Of a stretch of DNA of 64,000 nucleotides, positions 58,179 through 64,000 are shown one piece after another. The notes under the pieces are model-generated. The model saw nothing but the letters and a program-made list of their open reading frames with translations, had not been told where the DNA came from and made no database searches. Positions within the stretch are counted from its first letter, which is position 1. Each line of letters starts with the position of its first letter. The position numbers were made by a program, and so were the translations under genes. Source of the DNA: Ceratorhiza oryzae-sativae (lineage: Eukaryota; Basidiomycota; Agaricomycetes; Cantharellales; Ceratobasidiaceae); contig JARWMV010000004.1 of NCBI GenBank assembly GCA_030998015.1, forward strand, positions 62,001 to 126,000, in the 5' to 3' direction.

Positions 58179-59228
58179 TTAATCCCTCAACCCCTCGTAG
58201 ACGCTGACCCAGACACGTTCTCCCCGTCGAAGAACCCTCTCGCGGGCATTCCCGTATACGGCTCCCAGCCGCGCCCTTAACCTATCCCGGTCTTCCCGGC
58301 TCAACCGCAAGCGGTGGCGCATTGCCTGAAAGCGTGTGCGCACGGTGCTTACAAACACTGGCACGGACGCGCTGTCGCGAGATTGGGCGCGGCGCCGGAG
58401 GATGCCACTTATGCATCCGTTGAACCAGAGAATGTGCATTGGAAGAGCGGCAAGCAAAAAGAGTGTGGGAAGGGGAGATGTATGCGGATTCTTGAGGGTC
58501 GGCAGGATAGGGAGGGATTCAGGTATATGAGATGTGGTTAGATCGAGTTTAACTGGATGGCTTGCAAGGGTATATTCCGACTGAGCTGGCCCGGCGAGGT
58601 ATAGTTTGGCATATCCGTAGATAAGGTTCAAATGAAGCACGATTCGGGTGGCGAAAAAGACAGAGCGAAGAGGTAATCGTTTCGCCAACGTGCATCAAGT
58701 GACCCAGAGGCGAGCAGAAACGTGGGTACCTAAATGAAATGAAGATTAGGGCTAGACAAGCCTCGGAATCGGGGAACCCTCACCTCCATGATAAGGGCCA
58801 AACAGAATATGTTTGTCCATCCGACGGTAAACACGTATTGGAGAAGAATGAAGTATAGGGTGTGGTGTATCCATCCAGTCATTAGCGACACATATTTAGG
58901 GTAGTATATCGATCCCAATGCCAAGTCTCTGTGACTACACGTGAGCTTGTTTCAGTGGCAAAAAGTGGCCAACTCACGCAATCAGATATCCCTGAAAAAC
59001 CCCAACGACCCAGTCAGACCATTCGGTTGTTGGACGCAACATGTCCAGCTGCCCACGGGACACGAAAAAATCGTAAGCATAGGGGAGCGCGGCCAGCGAG
59101 GTGATGCCACTGCTGATAGCGGTGAGGATCCATGCCCGTTGCTTGGTCGTCGCGCAGTACGGAGCAAGGAGGTGATACGCAACGACGAACCCCGCCAAGG
59201 AGGGGAGACAAGCGTTGTTCAGAAACAT
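58179..59228 (-). CDS. TLC-domain (TRAM/LAG1/CLN8) membrane protein, one apparent frameshift
   Basis: Minus-strand, three exons: ATG 59228 (MFLNNACLPSLAGFVVAYHL), spliced near 58974 to ADLALGSIYYPKYVSLMTGW, then IHHTLYFILLQYVFTV, IFCLALIMEV, spliced to PTFLLASGSLDARWRNDY. The paired histidines in the IHHTLYF helix and the lMEvPT box are TLC signatures; about six helices are visible. After LFALSF the frame must shift by one base to continue FFATRIVLHLNLIYGYAKLY and the last helix LPTLFLLAALPMHILWFNGC. The shift lies in a run of five A (plus strand, 58654-58658), so an indel error or recent mutation is equally possible. TLC proteins act in ceramide synthesis, lipid sensing or trafficking at the ER. 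This one is not the ceramide synthase itself, since the full Lag1 motif is absent. Confidence 0.7.
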
Positions 59229-60094
59229 GGGTGGCGAGCGGGGGGAGACAACCCGGGTCCGGTCAAACCGCTTTTAAGGCGTCCGGTATCGTGCCAGCTC
59301 TGGCGTTGAGCTGGCCACGATAGGGCCGCCGCCACAGCCCGATGCCCTTCTGGCCCCTTATAGGGTCAAGCGGGCAATCTACAACCCAAGCCAACACACG
59401 TGTTGTCGATTGGCGCGCACGTGCGCCCGAGGAGCAACATTTCAAATTGGAGCCCACCCGCTCAGGGGAAGGATGCACCGCCACCCCCTTGTGGAGTCAT
59501 CATGCGCTCACTGCAAATAGGCGAATGGAATTTATTTGGCGTTGAAAAAGGACATGGGTACTGTTTTGTAATCATAAGTTTGTTCTCATTCGAATAAAAA
59601 TCCACCAAAGTCTCAGTCGCCTAAGCTATCTCTGAAGTTCTGAATGGTTCGGCTTCTCGTCGCATCGATTCGGCCATAGTTCAAAGCAACATATCTCAAT
59701 GAAAGGCGTCATTTTCTAAATCAAGACCAAACAGGTATGTGCAATTCATGGGTTTCCAAGGCCCTGATTGCGCTTTAGATGGAGTCAGGTGTTTTACCAC
59801 ACATTTTGGCTTTTGCTTCACAAGTTGTTCAGCACGAAAATAAGTGTGATTGGTGGCCAAGAACATATTGCGCCGTAAGGCTCATAGTTTCAAGATAAAG
59901 AGTCCCGGTCCGTCTGACCGTCCAACTGGCCAAGACGAGTTTTCAACCCACAGAACTAAGAATGATGGGTGAATATTTGTAGGCATCCAATTGGCCCAGC
60001 CATTATGCATTCGAGCTATAAGCCGTAACGGATGGTGAGGCACGCTACTTGGTTTATGTGTATATGCGAACTCACGGGTCTACGAAACCTTCAC
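59229..60094. other. Intergenic, nothing recognised
   Basis: Upstream flank of the TLC gene and 3' flank of the Gly/Ala-rich gene. A palindromic GTGCCAGCTC...GAGCTGGCCAC patch is visible near 59288-59320. No coding sequence. Confidence 0.4.
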
Positions 60095-60352
60095 TTACTG
60101 GAATCTATCTGCGCCCCTGCCGCCTGCTTTCGCGCTAAACCCAAAGCCTAATCCAGGATTAGCTCCAGCGCCAGCACCCCCGTTGGCTCCAGCCCCACCG
60201 TCGGCCCCAGCGCCAGCTCCAGCTCCAGCTCCAGCTCCACCACTGAAACCAATGCCAAAGCCAGCACCAGCAGCGTGACTCCCTCCCCCTTGAGGGGCAG
60301 CGAGAACGAAACCAGCACACAGAGCAACAAAGGTAAAGTGCTTGTAAAACAT
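60095..60352 (-). CDS. Small secreted glycine/alanine-rich protein
   Basis: ATG 60352, 85 residues to a TAA at 60095. Signal peptide MFYKHFTFVALCAGFVLAA, then a low-complexity region of GA, GAG and GGAGAN units (GGAGAGAGAGAGADGGAGAN) ending GADRFQ. The stop overlaps a strong GTAAGT donor, so a further 3' exon could extend it. Composition is silk- or cell-wall-protein-like, which suggests an extracellular structural or surface role; that is inference. Five perfect tandem GCTCCA-type hexamers at about 60211-60240 (plus strand) make it prone to length change. Confidence 0.55.
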   Translation of the reverse strand: MFYKHFTFVALCAGFVLAAPQGGGSHAAGAGFGIGFSGGAGAGAGAGAGADGGAGANGGAGAGANPGLGFGFSAKAGGRGADRFQ

Positions 60353-61369
60353 GGTGTGGATGTACAAGTACACAAGAGTGAAGGCCGATGAAGCATAGTG
60401 AGAAGCTGTGTATTGGTTTATATAGCCCAACAGGGCGGGTGCATGAGGCATTCCGGCGCAACCTACTATTCCAACTTGATCGGACCGTCGCTTGCACCAA
60501 CGCCACAGCGCAGTAGACTATCCGTACAGCCTATAAAATTTGAACCCCGCTAAAAAAAAATGACGGTTTCGACGCAATCAATCGGCAAAGTTTCCGAAAG
60601 TCCAGTTATACTGCTATTCGGATCTTTGTACTGGCATGATAGATTATTTTTCGCTGTCAGTTCAGACAACTACTTAATAAACCAGCCACACGATAAGAGG
60701 TCATTATGCAGGAAATTTCTGATAGATTGAGGAAGCATGAGCGGAGCAATCTGATTCCGGTACTCTGGATGGTGACATCGTTGAATTGACCAAGGAGCAA
60801 TTGGCCGAACTTCAATGGGCAATCGAAATGTACGTCAAAATCTAGTAAAATTATATTTTACAGATTGAGGCAGCTGTCGGACCCGGCAGCAGAACGCTCC
60901 GTACACAACCTCTAGGCGGCGTGGTCAAAAGTCGGTCGTGCTGTTTGAAATCCGATCATGCACGTGATCTTCCCCGATGGCCTGGGCCGACGTCATTGCT
61001 TCTGTGGTGAACGATGATCCACCGGCTTCGCGCTTTGCTTGATCAAATTAAATTGGCTTCAGCGCACGATGCCGGGGCCACTTGCTGCAACACACACACG
61101 CCAAATAAACCACCCGCAAATTTATCTTTGTTGTGCCCAACACTCGGCTTGTTCGACTTGTGGAGTCTCGAGTGATGTATAGCTGTCGCACGCCGCGTAA
61201 TCCAAGTCTAGGCACTCCCGACGCTTATTCGGCGTTTCTGCGCGTGAGGCTGGCACACCCATCCCTCGTTGCCATCAGGTCCTCATGCTCCGTCATCAAG
61301 TTGCCAAGAGTGATAGACCAAAACGACCCACCTACCTCTCTGCTCGACCTCTCGTGCCCCCCCAGCACG
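60353..61369. other. Intergenic, nothing recognised
   Basis: Divergent promoter region between the Gly/Ala-rich gene (minus) and the LtrA-family gene (plus). No recognised motif beyond an AAAAAAAAA run at 60553. Confidence 0.4.
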
Positions 61370-64000
61370 ATGACGACCGTCCCTCGGCTTGTACGATTGA
61401 CCACAAACTATAGCACCAGAGGGAAGCGTTGTTCAATGGCTTTTATGCCGATGCGAACCCTGGTGATGTCGAGCTCAAAGAGCAAAGGCTTCACCAAAGA
61501 CGGCCTCTCTCGCAGAACCCGTTTGAGAAACCAGTAAAGGAGCGAGATCCTGTGCGTGGCATGAGGGCATGCGTGTATTGGTTGTGCTGATATCGCCACC
61601 TATTTTAGGACTCTCCAGTCACTTCACGACAAACATCTTACGATAGCACCGATATCAAAGGCATTACGACACCCGGTCGTCCCGGAGGAGGCGAGCTCGA
61701 TTTTGGAGAGGTCGAGCCTCCCAAACTCGAAAACCCCGGTCCTACATGGATATATCTCGTATGTGTTGTTCTAGTGCTCAAGTATTTGATGATAACGGAA
61801 AATAGTTTTACGACCTTTCATGGACAGCCACTTTTGCAAGCTTAACCCAGTGAGTCGTGTTTTGTGAAACGCAACGTAACCTTTTCTTACATTTCACACG
61901 AAGGAACGGCCAATTCAACAACTCTTGGGTATGACGTTGAGCCTCATGGTACAGGGCCACATCTGAATCGGATGTACAGGACTCGATCTCCTATGGAGCC
62001 TTTTTCATGATTGTGTGGTGGATGTGGACCTCCCAGGTATGTACTTTTACTTCGCGTTGAAAGCTTGCTTGCCAAAATATCATGCTACCAGGTTTTATAT
62101 AGTATTCACTTTTACACGAATGACTGGCAAGTTGTCCTCTGGGTCAGGCCTATTCTACTACTAAGCGCATGGTCAGGTTCCATCTTGTCTCTATATTTCT
62201 CCAACTTATTATCTATGGAATGTTGGCCGCAACAACCAGAGGTGCGAATGGCATACCTAGTATTCCCCCTACTACTGAAACTAGTCCGTAGGGTTCGACC
62301 TCACAAATTACATCACTCATTCTCCAGGAATGTCGAACCTGGATCCGCTCAGTATGGACGAAATCACGGATCCAGGACGATATGCCAATGAGAGACTTGT
62401 CAAAGTGTCGATTGACGTCATTGGATTCTCGATCGCTGTCAGCCGGTACGCAATAGCACCTTACTCATTAGTCAATCTTTTTCTGATATCTTGGTTGCTG
62501 TAGCGTTCTGCTGCTGATACAGTACCTGAGGGGTAAGGCGGTTCGACGATGATCAGACGATGGGTTGTTAACTTGTGCTCAGTTCTCGCGTACGCCCATT
62601 GGACCACCAAGAAATTGGGCGGCACCATACCTGGAAAACTCTACGTGATTCCCACCGGTCTATGTATTTCGACGCCGTTGTTTTTCGCCGCATGGGGTGT
62701 CTCACGAACGCCGTATGGGAGCACATCGGACGGCGCCAAGATCAAATTCTATCTTTGGGGTTTCGGGCTCCTTGTGGAAGGAGTTTCACACCTTCGTATC
62801 TCCCGGCTACGCTGGTTAAGAAGATGGGTTAAACTGGTTGTAAATCGTTGGCGTAAAAAGTCGGCAAGCTTGGCCCGTCCGGGCTCTTTGGGGGACACAC
62901 AGACCTGGACGCTGGTTATGCCTCAGTCCGACGTTCAGACTCGCTCCCGATTGGAGGCTATTACGACCATCATCCTCGGAGAGGTATTTCTACTTATTGT
63001 ATTCTTAACATGGTGTTCGACTAACGTTATCAGGGCATAAACGGCATTGCGGGAACACTGTACTCTGTAGTATCTGCGCCAAATCTAGGAGGGCCAATCG
63101 TATCGAATGTTACCTGCGCCGCTTTCATTGTTTGTTTCCTGGCGTACTTGTATTTCGAGGGTCCAACAGGAAACCGAGAGTTGAAGGCGCGGGGGAGGCG
63201 TCGAGCATCATGGGTGGTGCTCCATTTTCCCTTTTTGCTTTGCGTCATTTTGCTGTTACAAGGCAAGTGGGTGGGATGCTTTTTCGGCTCGGCCAAACTG
63301 ACTTTTCGTTGACCGTCAGGGGTGAAGAACCAATTTTTGCTCACGGTTAGTTCCCAGAACGTTAAATCGTGCCGATATCAACTCACCAACCCGCATATAT
63401 AGAGCTTTTTATCGTCGGCCAACTCTTCATACAAAGGGCTCGGTGCCATATTCGCCGAGCAGAACCTAACGATCGGCGGGGCGGGTGTCGCGGACAACGC
63501 GGTCGCAAACAGCTACTTTATCAAACGCGGACTCTCGTGGAAAACAGAGTACACGACCCTGATGAACCGACTTACCCAAAACGGAACGGTTGCCCTCGGC
63601 CAGTCGACGCAGAACCAGACAAACGAGTGGTACGCTTGGAATATGCGGATTGCGTTTAAGATCCAGATTCAGGCATACAGGGTGGGTCTCTGAGTTCAAG
63701 ATCGGTTAGTTTGATTTTTGATGTGTCTTGGGGCGTAGACTTTTACGCCGAATGGGAATATTACTCAATCTATCCAAGCACAGATCGACGAGTATAATAC
63801 GAATTTGACGTATCCACTCCAAGTAAGAAATGCTGCTCTCATCGATTCCTTATGGACGTTTATTTGGATCACACAGGACTGGAATAACACCTCCGGATCC
63901 CTTGGATCTTTGCATTTCTACCAGGTGATGTGGATATTCACACATCTTTACAGAAACCTTCTCACATTTAGCGCTAGATCTTAACCGAACTCTTAAGTTC
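61370..64000 (+). CDS. LtrA (low temperature requirement A)-family membrane protein, 3' end cut by window
   Basis: The first exon is uncertain; ATG 61370 with a 35-nt intron, or an upstream start, leads to NGFYADANPGDVELKEQRL. Clear exons follow: 61609-61759 (ends PGPTWIYL), then FYDLSWTATFASLTQ, then NGQFNNSW, DSISYGAFFMIVWWMWTSQ, VLYSIHFYTNDW, then LDPLSMDEITDPGRYANERL, a cytosolic basic segment, MPQSDVQTRSRLEAITTIIL spliced to GINGIAGTLYSVVSAP, and later SYKGLGAIFAEQNLTIGG and WNMRIAFKIQIQAYR. The FYDL, WWMW and ERLEAxTxIxLGE-type boxes are LtrA hallmarks. Bacterial LtrA is linked to growth at low temperature; the fungal relatives are multi-pass membrane proteins of unknown function. The window ends inside the gene. 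Confidence 0.75.

Noticed and set aside
1..64000. CRISPR arrays, rRNA genes, prokaryotic operons
   Set aside because: Nothing of the kind is present; intron structure and gene families are eukaryotic.

Overview
The window looks like nuclear DNA of a filamentous basidiomycete (Agaricomycetes), probably close to Rhizoctonia/Ceratobasidium. This is inferred from dense introns of about 48-65 nt, many rapidly diverging F-box/leucine-rich-repeat genes, and families common in that group (DUF6533 membrane proteins, CSC1 channels, LtrA, berberine-bridge oxidases). All exon models were built by hand from splice sites and reading-frame closure; no homology search was run, so family names rest on recognised motifs.

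Layout. 0-26 kb is gene-rich: an intact F-box gene, F-box debris, a DUF300/TMEM184-type membrane protein, a nine-exon short-chain dehydrogenase, a small secreted cysteine-containing protein, a 16-exon poly(A)/poly(U) polymerase-like gene with two nucleotidyltransferase modules, a tandem F-box pair (one broken), a DUF6533 membrane protein, a CSC1/DUF221 channel and a decayed dehydrogenase. 27-43 kb is a nest of transposable elements bracketed by two paralogous F-box genes. It holds three solo LTRs of one family with perfect 5-bp target duplications (one inside a 177-bp MITE, one inside a hAT transposon) and a 7.9-kb LINE inserted in an intron of the same hAT element. 43-64 kb is gene-rich again: an F-box gene, a Nop4/RBM28-type ribosome-biogenesis protein, another F-box gene with a frameshift, a secreted berberine-bridge oxidoreductase, a phospholipase C-like pseudogene, a TLC-domain membrane protein, a glycine/alanine-rich secreted protein and the 5' part of an LtrA-family membrane protein cut by the window edge.

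Most striking. (1) The polymerase at 11.6-14.9 kb carries a complete active-looking module preceded by a second module that has lost all its catalytic acidic residues, an arrangement resembling vertebrate TUT4/TUT7. (2) CpG is almost absent from about 26.9 to 39.1 kb. The loss begins inside the last part of an F-box gene and fades out within a single LINE, whose 3' half is CpG-rich. The LINE's ORF2 runs about 1,300 codons without a frameshift and is broken only by four TGA codons, each explainable by CGA to TGA deamination. (3) Several single-copy genes each have one single-base frameshift, two of them in short homopolymers, so recent decay and assembly error must be separated before calling them pseudogenes.

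The genes do not form an obvious pathway or biosynthetic cluster; the region reads as ordinary housekeeping genes interspersed with expanding F-box, secreted-protein and transposon families.
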